From contig JBJOJS010000056.1 of NCBI GenBank assembly GCA_046046455.1, forward strand, positions 1 through 13,340: a stretch of 13,340 nt of DNA, in the 5' to 3' direction. The DNA is from Mxb001 sp046046455. GTDB taxonomy: Bacteria; Actinomycetota; Actinomycetes; S36-B12. The notes beneath the pieces are model-generated. The model made no database searches and had not been told where the DNA came from. It was given only the letters and a program-made list of their open reading frames with translations. Below are positions 1-7,099 of the stretch, in pieces; within the stretch, counting starts at the first letter, position 1, and each line of letters opens with the position of its first letter. A program made the position numbers and the translations under genes.

Positions 1-1140
1 CCCGGTCAGAGTTACCCCGCACCTGGTGCCCTCGCAGCGGACAATGACGGGCGGATCTATGCCGTCGGGTCAGTCCTCAGGGGAGCGGTGTCCTTCCCCC
101 GTGGACCCGGTGACGACTCCGTCACGATCACACCGGTCCTCCAAAGCGATGCCTACATCGCCTCAGTCAGCCCCGACGACTCCTACTACGACTGGGCGAT
201 CGGCCTGGGAGGCCCCAGTGACAGGGGAACGGGTGTGGTGATCTCGCCGACGGGCGATCCGGTCATCGCCGCGCAGTTCAGAGGTCTCATGACGCTGCCG
301 ACCTCGACTGGCACGATCACCGTCCCCGCGGGCAACGGGTCGACCGACATCCTCGTCGCTGGGCTCGATCCGGGACTTCCGACTTTCAGATGGGCGCAAG
401 CCGCGCGCGGGATCGGGGGCAATATGCAGAGCAGAGGCTTGGCCCCCATCGGAAGCGAATCCGTCATGGTCTCGGGAGGTTTCATGGGGGCAGCTTCATT
501 CCCGTCGGCAGCAGGCGCCCTCACTCTGACGTCGCGTGGCGCAAGCGATTCCTTCGCGGCTCGGCTCACCTGGGCACCGTCACCTCCTCCGGATCCTGGA
601 CCGCCTGCGCCGGCCTCCGAGCCTCGCGATGTCATCGCTGTCGCAGGGGAAGGCTCGGCGTCGGTGTCGTGGTCAGTGCCCGCGTCATCGGGATCCTTTG
701 CGGTGACGAACTACATGGTGACGTCATCTCCCGGTGGTCGTATGTGCCTGACGTCGTCGCTGTCGTGCGAGGTCGAGGGCCTGTCGAACGGCACGGCGTA
801 CACATTCACCGTGAAGGCGCTCACGGGTGCGGGATGGTCAACGGCATCGGAGCCGTCGAATGCGGTGACGCCGCGAGCGAAGCTACGGCCGACCATCGTC
901 ATCACCGGTTCGCGCGACGGGGACCGGATCGCCGTCGTGGGCTCAACCACGGGCTTCGGCATGGGCGGCCTGGTAACGCCCTGGATGTCCCGGTCGCTCA
1001 AGGACTTCGTCTCCCGCACGGCCATCCCAGTGTCTATCGACGGGACGTTCACCTGGTCGCGTCGCGCGAGCAGTTCGGTTGTCTGGCGCGTGTACTTCAC
1101 GGCCGAGGCGGTCCGATCCAACACCGTGACGATCCGCTGA
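1..1140 (+). CDS. Secreted modular protein, propeller-like repeats + FN3 + shared C-terminal module (5' partial)
   Basis: The frame is open from base 1 with no stop, so the N-terminus lies outside the window; the first in-frame GTG at 88 is unlikely to be the real start. The visible 379 residues hold three parts. Residues 1-195 carry about three degenerate repeats with patterns such as DAYIASVSP..DWAIGLGG, DILVAGLDP..FRWAQAARGIGG and DSFAARLTW, resembling SBBP-type beta-propeller repeats. A proline-rich linker (about 197-206) leads into a fibronectin type III domain (about 207-290, with the typical NGTAYTFTVKAL strand and a Cys pair, C-x6-C). The last 83 residues (from RPTIVITGS to the end RSNTVTIR) form a module shared with the three secreted paralogues downstream. 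There is no LPXTG or membrane anchor. A surface or extracellular binding role is inferred from architecture only. Confidence 0.85.
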   Translation, partial: PGQSYPAPGALAADNDGRIYAVGSVLRGAVSFPRGPGDDSVTITPVLQSDAYIASVSPDDSYYDWAIGLGGPSDRGTGVVISPTGDPVIAAQFRGLMTLPTSTGTITVPAGNGSTDILVAGLDPGLPTFRWAQAARGIGGNMQSRGLAPIGSESVMVSGGFMGAASFPSAAGALTLTSRGASDSFAARLTWAPSPPPDPGPPAPASEPRDVIAVAGEGSASVSWSVPASSGSFAVTNYMVTSSPGGRMCLTSSLSCEVEGLSNGTAYTFTVKALTGAGWSTASEPSNAVTPRAKLRPTIVITGSRDGDRIAVVGSTTGFGMGGLVTPWMSRSLKDFVSRTAIPVSIDGTFTWSRRASSSVVWRVYFTAEAVRSNTVTIR

Positions 1141-1141
1141 C
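1011..1141 (+). repeat. Long direct repeat, copy 1 (3' end of the first gene)
   Basis: This stretch matches 4691-4821 with 9 differences in the 130 coding bases, by my manual alignment. The last 40 bases (1102-1141 against 4782-4821), covering the final codons, the stop and one base beyond, are identical. Similarity stops just after the stop codon. Confidence 0.85.
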
Positions 1142-1222
1142 GGGGTCGAGCGTCTCCAGGGCTCGCGCGGGTCTCGCTGATGGCGGCGAGAATCCTGCCC
1201 AGCTCCAGGCATGGACTTCAGC

Positions 1223-1245
1223 GCCCCTCCATCGTTGGGGGCTTT
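1223..1245 (+). terminator. Possible weak terminator hairpin in the 241-bp gap after the first gene
   Basis: GCCCCT (1223-1228) can pair with GGGGGC (1237-1242), including one G-T pair, with an 8-nt loop and three T residues after the stem. It lies 82 nt after the stop at 1140. The T run is short, so this is tentative. The rest of the 1141-1381 gap holds only the promoter of the next gene as far as I can see. Confidence 0.3.
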
Positions 1246-1369
1246 CCGCCGGCGCTTCGTCGACTCTGCTCACGGCGAGTCTTCGCATGGCTCATCTGCC
1301 CCAATGACGGTCCATTCGCACTCGTTGGGATGAACTTCTCGATACCTGCTTTGTCATGCGCTGATCAGT

Positions 1370-1375
1370 TACGGT
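1370..1375 (+). promoter_or_regulatory. -10 box of a leaderless promoter for the first GLUG gene
   Basis: TACGGT fits the actinobacterial -10 consensus TANNNT and ends exactly 6 nt before the ATG at 1382, so the transcript would begin at or next to the start codon. No Shine-Dalgarno sequence precedes the ATG. No good -35 box is seen at the usual distance. The same arrangement, including GGTCCA immediately around the box, recurs at 3135-3146. Confidence 0.55.
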
Positions 1376-1381
1376 CCAACC

Positions 1382-3067
1382 ATGACTTCGCGAGTCGTCC
1401 TGGGTGCCAGCCTCCTGGGAATCTCCGCTGCCTGCCTCATCGGTGCCCCTGCCGCTCAGGCAGCAGACGTCAACTGCCCCACGGCGGACGGCGCCTACGC
1501 GGGTGGGACAGGGACGGCGGGTGACCCCTTTCTCATCTCCACCCCCGCCCAGCTGCAGCGTCTGCGCGACACCTCCGCCGACTGGAACGACACGGTCCGG
1601 CTCACGAGCGACATCAATATGGGTGATTGCACCTGGGCGAGCACCATCGGCGGTGGTGTCCCAACGTGGACCGGGACCTTTGATGGGGATGGCCACGTGG
1701 TCTGGGGTCTGGACATCGATCTGGGAGCCTCAGCCAATGGCTATGCAGGCTTCATCGCCTACCTGGGGTCCGGTGGAAGCATCATCGATTTCGGCTTCAC
1801 GGGCAATGTGAGTTTGACGCGATCGAGGCCAGGTGGTGCGACTGCCTACGTAGGTGGTCTTGTGGGATTTACCGGCGCTAGCACGAGCGTCACGAACTCG
1901 TTCGCGACGGGGGACGTGACCGTCACGGTGACGGCAACACCCGGATCCATGCCGCCTGGACAGGCGGTGGCGGCCCCGATGGTAGGAGGCCTCATTGGCA
2001 ATCTGCAGGACTCCCTTGCGAATTCCTGGTCCTCGGGTGCCGTGACCGTAACCGCATCTGCAACAGCGTCAGGTAGCGGTTCCGCGAGCGCAAGGGCCTA
2101 TGTGGGTGGCCTTGTAGGCAACGTAAGCAATGGAGCGGTGGTCAACTCGTACTCGACCTCGACCTCTGCGACTTCCTTGACGGCGACAGGGGGTTCATCC
2201 CAGACCACCGATCGCCGGGTGGGCGGAGCCCTCGGTGAGCTCGCCGGGAGTGGACCGATCACAGGTGTCGTGTGGGACACGACAGCGTCCGGTGAAACAT
2301 CGGGGGTTGGCTTTGGCCCCTCGTCTGGCGTGACCGGCTTGACGACCACAGAGATGCAGCAACTGTCGACGTACGGTCCGACGGGGCAGAACTGGTCGAT
2401 CAGCGAGGGCTACACGCAGACGACGATCTGGGGGATGTGCCCTGCCTATGCGCCGAGCTATCCCTTCCTCAATGCGCTGGCCTCGTCGTCCACGTGTCCG
2501 CCGCCACCTCCGCCCTCGCCGGCATCCCCGCCTCGAGATGCCCAAGCTGTCGCGGGAGATGCCTCCGCAGTGGTGTCGTGGACGGCACCTGCGTCGTCGG
2601 GGTCCTTCCCCATCTCTCACTACCAGGTGATTTCCTCGCCGGGCAGTGACACGTGCCTCGTCCCGGCACCCACGCTGTCATGCGACGTGACCGGCCTGAC
2701 GAACGACACGGCGTACACCTTCACCGTCACGGCCCTCACCGGTCTGGGTTGGTCGCCGTGGTCGGAGCCCTCGAACGCTGTGGTACCGCGAGCCCAGGTC
2801 AGACCTTCTGTTGTCATCACCGGGTCACGAGACGGTCAGCGAATCGTCGTCACCGGCACGACGGAGGGTTTCGGCATGGGCGGGACCCTGCGACCGTGGG
2901 TGCGCATGCCCGGGCAGACGTCGTACACGCAGGGAACCGCCACGATCCGGGTGAGCATCGAGGGCACCTTCACCTGGCAGCGACGTGCCGGCAAGAAGAC
3001 CTACGTCTATGTCATGACACCCGACGGCTTGGTGCGCTCCAACACCGTGACGATTGCTGCCCGCTAG
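1382..3067 (+). CDS. Secreted GLUG-repeat / FN3 protein
   Basis: 561 residues. It opens with a signal peptide: MTSR, a hydrophobic core, and a likely signal peptidase I site after GAPAAQA (about residue 27). Residues 28-370 resemble the GLUG-repeat region of M26 IgA-peptidase-like surface proteins: an entry segment (DPFLISTPAQLQRLRD, then GTFDGDGH), three GLUG units (VGGLVGF, VGGLIGN, VGGLVGN, each followed by NS[FWY] and a G/S-x-V strand), and a closing segment with VVWDTTASG and a Cys near CPAYAPSYPFLNAL. There is no peptidase motif. A proline-rich linker (about 372-383), an FN3 domain with paired cysteines (about 384-470) and the shared C-terminal module (474-561, ending RSNTVTIAAR) follow. 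GLUG proteins are usually adhesins or surface repeats; the ligand is unknown. The ATG is supported by the signal peptide and by the -10 box 6 nt upstream. Confidence 0.88.
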   Translation: MTSRVVLGASLLGISAACLIGAPAAQAADVNCPTADGAYAGGTGTAGDPFLISTPAQLQRLRDTSADWNDTVRLTSDINMGDCTWASTIGGGVPTWTGTFDGDGHVVWGLDIDLGASANGYAGFIAYLGSGGSIIDFGFTGNVSLTRSRPGGATAYVGGLVGFTGASTSVTNSFATGDVTVTVTATPGSMPPGQAVAAPMVGGLIGNLQDSLANSWSSGAVTVTASATASGSGSASARAYVGGLVGNVSNGAVVNSYSTSTSATSLTATGGSSQTTDRRVGGALGELAGSGPITGVVWDTTASGETSGVGFGPSSGVTGLTTTEMQQLSTYGPTGQNWSISEGYTQTTIWGMCPAYAPSYPFLNALASSSTCPPPPPPSPASPPRDAQAVAGDASAVVSWTAPASSGSFPISHYQVISSPGSDTCLVPAPTLSCDVTGLTNDTAYTFTVTALTGLGWSPWSEPSNAVVPRAQVRPSVVITGSRDGQRIVVTGTTEGFGMGGTLRPWVRMPGQTSYTQGTATIRVSIEGTFTWQRRAGKKTYVYVMTPDGLVRSNTVTIAAR

Positions 3068-3134
3068 AGCTGAACTCCGTCACCGTTTCAGATGCGAGAC
3101 TGCCCGAATCGGCGCTGATCATGACTCGATCACA

Positions 3135-3140
3135 TATGGT
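3135..3140 (+). promoter_or_regulatory. -10 box of a leaderless promoter for the second GLUG gene
   Basis: TATGGT fits TANNNT and is followed by 6 nt (CCAGGA) and then GTG at 3147. Aligned with the preceding paralogue (TACGGT, CCAACC, ATG) the boxes and starts coincide exactly, which supports GTG 3147 rather than the ATG at 3150 or the far-upstream ATG at 3054. A GCGCTGATCA stretch also occurs upstream of both genes (1358-1367 and 3112-3121), a relic of duplication. Confidence 0.55.
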
Positions 3141-3146
3141 CCAGGA

Positions 3147-4820
3147 GTGATGCGGCGACTCCTCCTTGGCCTCAGCCTTCTGGGGCTCGGAGCTGCTTCC
3201 CTGATTGGTGCCCCTGCCGCTTACGCCACTGACAGCAACTGCCCCGCGGCTGCCGGTTCCTATGCCGGTGGAACCGGGACATCCGGTGATCCCTTCCTCA
3301 TCTCCACCCCCGCGCAGCTGCAGCACTTGCGCGACACGTCAGCCGACTGGAATGACGCGGTCCGACTCACCACCGACATCGACATGGGCGGATGCACCTG
3401 GGGCAGCACCCTCGGCAATCCCAATGTCGCCAGCTGGACGGGGACCTTCGACGGTGACGGGCACATCGTCACCGGCCTGGATATCGACCTAGGCGCATCG
3501 GCAGGTGGCTACGCCGGCTTCATCGCTCTCATGGGGTCCGGTGGCACCGTCATGGACTTCGGCTTTGCCGGTGACGTGAGTCTGACGACAGCGGACATGG
3601 GAAACGTCAGCGCATGGGCGGGCGGGCTCGTCGGCTTCACACTCTCCAATACCTCTATTGAGCGTTGTTTCTTCATTGGCGATGTAAACATCAACCTGAC
3701 CGTGACTCCGGGTGGCCTCCATATGCTCATTGATGCCACCGCGTCAGCGACTGCTGGCGGACTCGTGGGTTCATTGGCGGGCGACATCGTCAATTCATTT
3801 GCCACCGGGGCCGTGACCGTCAGTTCGACAGCGACGGGAGCCGGCTCAGGATATGCCGACGCCGCCGCTGGTGGTGGCGGTCTAGTCGGTGACCTCGTCG
3901 CCGGGTCCGTCATCAACTCCTACACGACCGTGCCCATCACGACGCATGTCACCGCCACCGGCGGCTCCTCCCAGACGACCTCTCGCTACGTGGGCGGCGT
4001 GATCGGTGTCCGGTCCGGATTGACCACGCTGACCGGTGTCGTGTGGGACACGGCCGCGTCGGGTGAATCCCTGAGTGTCGGCCTCGGCTCATCGGATGGC
4101 GCTACGGGCTTGACGACTGCGCAGATGCGGAAGGCGTCGACTTTTGGTCCCTCCGGGCAGAATTGGCCGATCAGCGAGGGTTACTCCCCGGCGACACCCT
4201 GGGGTATCTGCCCCGAACATGCGCCGGGCTATCCCTTCCTCAACGCGCTGTCTATCCCGAGCGTGTGTCCGCCTCCACCGATGCCCTCCTCTCCTCCACG
4301 AGAAGTAGCGGCTGTCGCAGGCGATGCATCGGCAGTGGTGACGTGGAAGGCACCGACGTCGCCGGGCTCGTTTCCCATCTCGCATTACCAGGCCGTGTCG
4401 TCACCGGGCGGTCACACCTGCCTTGTCGCAGCGCCCGCAATGTCGTGCTCCGCGGAAGGCCTTACGAACGGTACGGCGTACACCTTCACTGTCACGACGC
4501 TCACCGGTGTGGGTTGGTCGATGAAGTCGGACCCGTCGAATTCGGTGACGCCGCGTGCGGTGCCGAGACCGACCATAGTCATAGCTGGTTCACGTGAAGG
4601 GCCTCGCATCGCCGTATCTGGCTCTACCACGGGGATGGGCATGGGCGCCCTGATCGCTCCCTGGACGTCTCGTTCCCTCGAAGGATTTGTCTCCCGCACG
4701 GCCATCCCGGTGTCGATCGACGGGACGTTCACCTGGTCGCGGCGAGCGAGTAGTGCGGTGGTCTGGCGCGTGTATTTCACCGCCGAGGCGGTCCGATCCA
4801 ACACCGTGACGATCCGCTGA
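3147..4820 (+). CDS. Secreted GLUG-repeat / FN3 protein, mosaic paralogue
   Basis: 557 residues from the GTG start, beginning MMRRLLLG with a signal peptide cleaved after about GAPAAYA. It parallels the preceding gene: the same entry segment (DPFLISTPAQLQHLRD, GTFDGDGH), GLUG units (AGGLVGF, AGGLVGS, GGGLVGD), and the closing GVVWDTAASG and CPEHAPGYPFLNAL. A proline-rich linker at about 374-384, FN3 with a Cys pair at about 384-470, and the C-terminal module at 474-557 complete it. The last part does not follow the preceding gene: its final 42 residues differ from the first gene of the window at only one position, whereas the preceding gene ends differently. It starts 79 bp after its neighbour with its own promoter. 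Probably extracellular or surface-bound; no anchor motif and no enzyme motif seen. Confidence 0.88.
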   Translation: MMRRLLLGLSLLGLGAASLIGAPAAYATDSNCPAAAGSYAGGTGTSGDPFLISTPAQLQHLRDTSADWNDAVRLTTDIDMGGCTWGSTLGNPNVASWTGTFDGDGHIVTGLDIDLGASAGGYAGFIALMGSGGTVMDFGFAGDVSLTTADMGNVSAWAGGLVGFTLSNTSIERCFFIGDVNINLTVTPGGLHMLIDATASATAGGLVGSLAGDIVNSFATGAVTVSSTATGAGSGYADAAAGGGGLVGDLVAGSVINSYTTVPITTHVTATGGSSQTTSRYVGGVIGVRSGLTTLTGVVWDTAASGESLSVGLGSSDGATGLTTAQMRKASTFGPSGQNWPISEGYSPATPWGICPEHAPGYPFLNALSIPSVCPPPPMPSSPPREVAAVAGDASAVVTWKAPTSPGSFPISHYQAVSSPGGHTCLVAAPAMSCSAEGLTNGTAYTFTVTTLTGVGWSMKSDPSNSVTPRAVPRPTIVIAGSREGPRIAVSGSTTGMGMGALIAPWTSRSLEGFVSRTAIPVSIDGTFTWSRRASSAVVWRVYFTAEAVRSNTVTIR

Positions 4821-4821
4821 C
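4691..4821 (+). repeat. Long direct repeat, copy 2 (3' end of the third gene)
   Basis: Partner of the repeat at 1011-1141, about 93% identical and perfect over the last 40 bases. The intervening paralogue (1382-3067) does not share this ending, so simple tandem duplication of whole genes does not explain it. Confidence 0.85.
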
Positions 4822-4835
4822 TGGGCGGCGGCACA

Positions 4836-4865
4836 TTGACAGTGCCGTATTTAGTGCTGCACTAT
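4836..4865 (+). promoter_or_regulatory. Promoter and operator of the MazEF-like pair
   Basis: A perfect -35 box TTGACA lies at 4836-4841; 18 nt further is CACTAT (4860-4865), a plausible -10. A perfect inverted repeat, TAGTGC-T-GCACTA (4852-4864), overlaps that -10 box and the A of the ATG at 4864, a natural site for autorepression by the antitoxin. If the -10 is right, transcription would begin near the in-frame ATG at 4873, which would then be a leaderless start. Confidence 0.55.
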
Positions 4866-5196
4866 GTACAGCATGTCCCGCCGCCTCCGCGAGCACGTAG
4901 TACGCCGCCCCAGCCTGCCGCTCACGGCGAAGGATCAGGCGGAGCTGGAGTCCCTCCGGCAGTCACCGGCCCTCCTCGACTCACTCAGTCGACTGTCATC
5001 GAGTCCTTCGCCGATAGAAGCGAATGTGTCGGAGGCCCTCGTGCTCCATGCGCTCCTACAGGTGGGCATGGCCACCGTGCGCGCCGAAGCGATCTCCGAC
5101 GGATATGCCGAGCTGGCCGCCGACTACGCAGCCTCGGCGCCCACGCGGCGGTCCGTCTCCCGGCGGCGTGCTCCCGTGTGGGCCGACGAGGCGTGA
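4864..5196 (+). CDS. Antitoxin of a MazEF-like toxin-antitoxin pair
   Basis: 110 residues, beginning MYSMSRRLREH; the in-frame ATG at 4873 is an equally possible start. I infer antitoxin function mainly from position: its TGA overlaps the GTG start of a MazF/PemK-like toxin by 4 bp (GTGA), which indicates translational coupling. The middle (SEALVLHALLQVGMATV, about residues 55-71) is helical and could belong to a ribbon-helix-helix-like DNA-binding or dimer domain. The C-terminal tail (RRSVSRRRAPVWADEA) is basic then acidic with an aromatic residue, as expected for a flexible segment that occupies the toxin groove. An inverted repeat at the promoter supports autoregulation. The pair sits between two secreted-protein genes, 43 bp after the one upstream. 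Confidence 0.7.
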   Translation: MYSMSRRLREHVVRRPSLPLTAKDQAELESLRQSPALLDSLSRLSSSPSPIEANVSEALVLHALLQVGMATVRAEAISDGYAELAADYAASAPTRRSVSRRRAPVWADEA

Positions 5197-5516
5197 GCGC
5201 TCTCGTGCGCGGGCGCATCTATCGCGCACGCCTGCAGGGGATGTCGGAAGACAAGTACTTCCTGGTGGTCTCCAACAACGCGCGCAATCGCGCGCTCGCA
5301 AGCGTCCTGGCCGTGCGATTCACGACGTCCCCGAAGCCACGACTGCCGAGCATCATCGAGATGCCTGGCACGGAGTCGCTCCCAGGAGGACGGGTCGTGT
5401 GCGACGACATCTACGACCTCTACGACGATGAGGTGAGGGCGGACATGGGCGCCGTCAGCCACTCGGTGATGCTCAAAGTCGGAGATGGCCTCAAGGCAGC
5501 CCTGGCATTGGAGTAG
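5193..5516 (+). CDS. MazF/PemK-like endoribonuclease toxin
   Basis: 107 residues from the GTG at 5193; the frame stays open further upstream, but that part overlaps the antitoxin and is not expected to be translated. The order of elements fits the MazF/PemK (CcdB-like barrel) family: an N-terminal RGRIYRARL strand, a KYFLVVSNNARNRAL segment (family form: VVSN..NR), a VRFTTSPK strand, GGRVVCDDIYDLYDDEV, then a C-terminal helix with VGDGLKAALALE. MazF proteins cut mRNA or other RNA at short single-stranded motifs and are held inactive by the antitoxin; the target here cannot be read from sequence. Length is normal for the family. Four-base overlap with the antitoxin gene. Confidence 0.82.
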   Translation: MSALVRGRIYRARLQGMSEDKYFLVVSNNARNRALASVLAVRFTTSPKPRLPSIIEMPGTESLPGGRVVCDDIYDLYDDEVRADMGAVSHSVMLKVGDGLKAALALE

Positions 5517-5602
5517 TCAGCCTGTCCCCCTCGTGCGAAGTGAGGGTGCGTTATCGGCTCTGACGGGGCGAACGAGCCTCTGCCTGCCATGGAATAGCCG
5601 CT

Positions 5603-7090
5603 ATGGGAGTGCCTCCTGCCGTCATCGCCGCCTGCCTTCTCGCCATCGGGTCCGCCACCATCGTGGGAGTCGCACCTCCGGCATCAGCGGCCGCGTGCGC
5701 CCCGACGGTGTCGGATGCGGGCGGCGACGTCGTGCTCACCTTCAGCACGGTGGGCACCTGCGAGTGGACCGTGCCCTCCTGGGTCGGCAGCGTGCGGGTG
5801 CTCGTCGTCGGCGGAGGCGGTGGTGGCGGAGTCAATAGCCGCGGCGGTGGTGGCGGCGGAGGCGTCCAAGACGACACGGCATACATCGTCACGCCGGGAT
5901 CAACCGTGTCGATCACTGTCGGTGCAGGGGGAGCGGGCGCCTACTACGGCTCGGGATACATCAACAGCGGCAACAACCAGTTCACCAACACCGTGCCTGG
6001 CACGAATGGCGGCAATTCGTCGTTCGGAGCATTCGTCAGCCTGGGTGGCGGCGCCGGCAGCGGGGCGTACGGCGGGGGCACGATCAATGCCGGCGACGGT
6101 GGCAGCGGCGGAGGATCCGGTGGTGCCACTCCCGGGCAGGGCACACCTGGCCAGGGGTACGCCGGATCGAGTGACGGTGGCGGCGGCGGTGCGGGTGGCC
6201 CCGGCGTCGCTTGGAATGGCGGTCCTGGGAAGAACAGCGACATCACGGGTGCGGTGGTCGCCTATGGAGCGGGTGGTGGACGTGGTGTCTGCTGCGGATC
6301 GCCGGGCGGCACCGCGTCTGCGGGCGGAGGCGCAGGTGGCACCAACATCTCCTTCCCGGGCCCCGGAGTGGACGGACTCGGCGGTGGAGGCGGCGGAGGA
6401 GGACTCTTCCCCGACAACGCTCGCCTGCCGGACTTCTCCAACGACATGAGCATCGGTGGAAGGGGTGGCAGCGGCGTCGTGATCGTGCGATACGCACCTG
6501 CGCCGCCGCCTCCACCTGCCCCGAATCCCCCCGGTCCACCGGTTGGCGTCGTGGCTACCGCCTTCAACGGCGCGGTGTACGTGCGCTGGGAGCAGCCCGC
6601 GAGTGCCGGGTCGTACCCGATCACGCACTACCTCGTCGCGTTCGAGCCTGGGGGTCGCACCTGCCTGGTCGCTGCGCCGTCCACGTCATGCACTGTCAAC
6701 GGCCTGCGCAACGGCACGGCGTACACGGCTACAGTCAAGGCACTCACGGGTGCCGGCTGGGGCCCTGTTTCGGACCCAAGCAACTCCGCGACGCCGACTC
6801 CCCCTCCACCACCGTCGATTGCGGTCACCGTCACGCGCACGCCCGGCGAACTCGACCTCATCACCGTCGCTGGGCGCACGACAGCGATCAAGGCGGGCAC
6901 ACTTCTCTATCCCTATGTCCATGAGTACGGCCCGCAGGGCATGCAGAGATTCCAGGGAAGCGCCCGGCCCGTGGTCGCCGCGGACGGGACCTTCACGTGG
7001 AAGCGGCTCGTGGGGGACTCGACCGTCGAGGTGATCTGGTGCACGGAACCGATGAAGAAGGGCATCTGCTCGCCGTGGACCCTGCTGTGA
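5603..7090 (+). CDS. Secreted glycine-rich / FN3 protein
   Basis: 495 residues. The N-terminus is a signal peptide with no positive charge before the hydrophobic core (MGVPPAVIAACLLAIG), cut after about PPASA; the ATG is the first start after an in-frame stop at 5561, and no Shine-Dalgarno sequence or clear promoter was seen. Residues 32-297 form a glycine-rich domain that begins with strands (VVLTFSTVGTCEWTVPS, VRVLVVGGGGGGG) and ends GGRGGSGVVIVRYA, the pattern of the secreted glycine-rich beta domain found in many bacterial surface and phage-tail proteins. A proline-rich linker (299-312), an FN3 domain with a Cys pair (about 312-400) and a divergent copy of the shared C-terminal module (about 404-495, DGTFTWKR) follow. 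This copy ends with an extra Cys pair (WCTEPMKKGIC). Runs of Gly codons are low-complexity; this is not a mycobacterial PE protein. Confidence 0.85.
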   Translation: MGVPPAVIAACLLAIGSATIVGVAPPASAAACAPTVSDAGGDVVLTFSTVGTCEWTVPSWVGSVRVLVVGGGGGGGVNSRGGGGGGGVQDDTAYIVTPGSTVSITVGAGGAGAYYGSGYINSGNNQFTNTVPGTNGGNSSFGAFVSLGGGAGSGAYGGGTINAGDGGSGGGSGGATPGQGTPGQGYAGSSDGGGGGAGGPGVAWNGGPGKNSDITGAVVAYGAGGGRGVCCGSPGGTASAGGGAGGTNISFPGPGVDGLGGGGGGGGLFPDNARLPDFSNDMSIGGRGGSGVVIVRYAPAPPPPPAPNPPGPPVGVVATAFNGAVYVRWEQPASAGSYPITHYLVAFEPGGRTCLVAAPSTSCTVNGLRNGTAYTATVKALTGAGWGPVSDPSNSATPTPPPPPSIAVTVTRTPGELDLITVAGRTTAIKAGTLLYPYVHEYGPQGMQRFQGSARPVVAADGTFTWKRLVGDSTVEVIWCTEPMKKGICSPWTLL

Positions 7091-7099
7091 AGCTAGCGG

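Noticed and set aside
390..1307. Open frame of 305 codons on the plus strand
   Set aside because: Frame-shifted shadow of the first secreted protein; the FN3 and C-terminal motifs are in the other frame.
5528..5546. CCCTC-N9-GAGGG hairpin after the MazF-like gene as a terminator
   Set aside because: Only 5 bp of stem, a 9-nt loop and no T run.
5809..6480. Glycine-rich stretch as a mycobacterial PE_PGRS gene or CRISPR-like repeat
   Set aside because: No PE domain, a signal peptide is present, and the G-rich codon runs have irregular length and spacing with no repeat-spacer structure.
5900..6628. Open frame of 242 codons on the minus strand
   Set aside because: Mirror of the glycine-rich gene; the Ala/Arg-rich translation comes from GGC-repeat composition.
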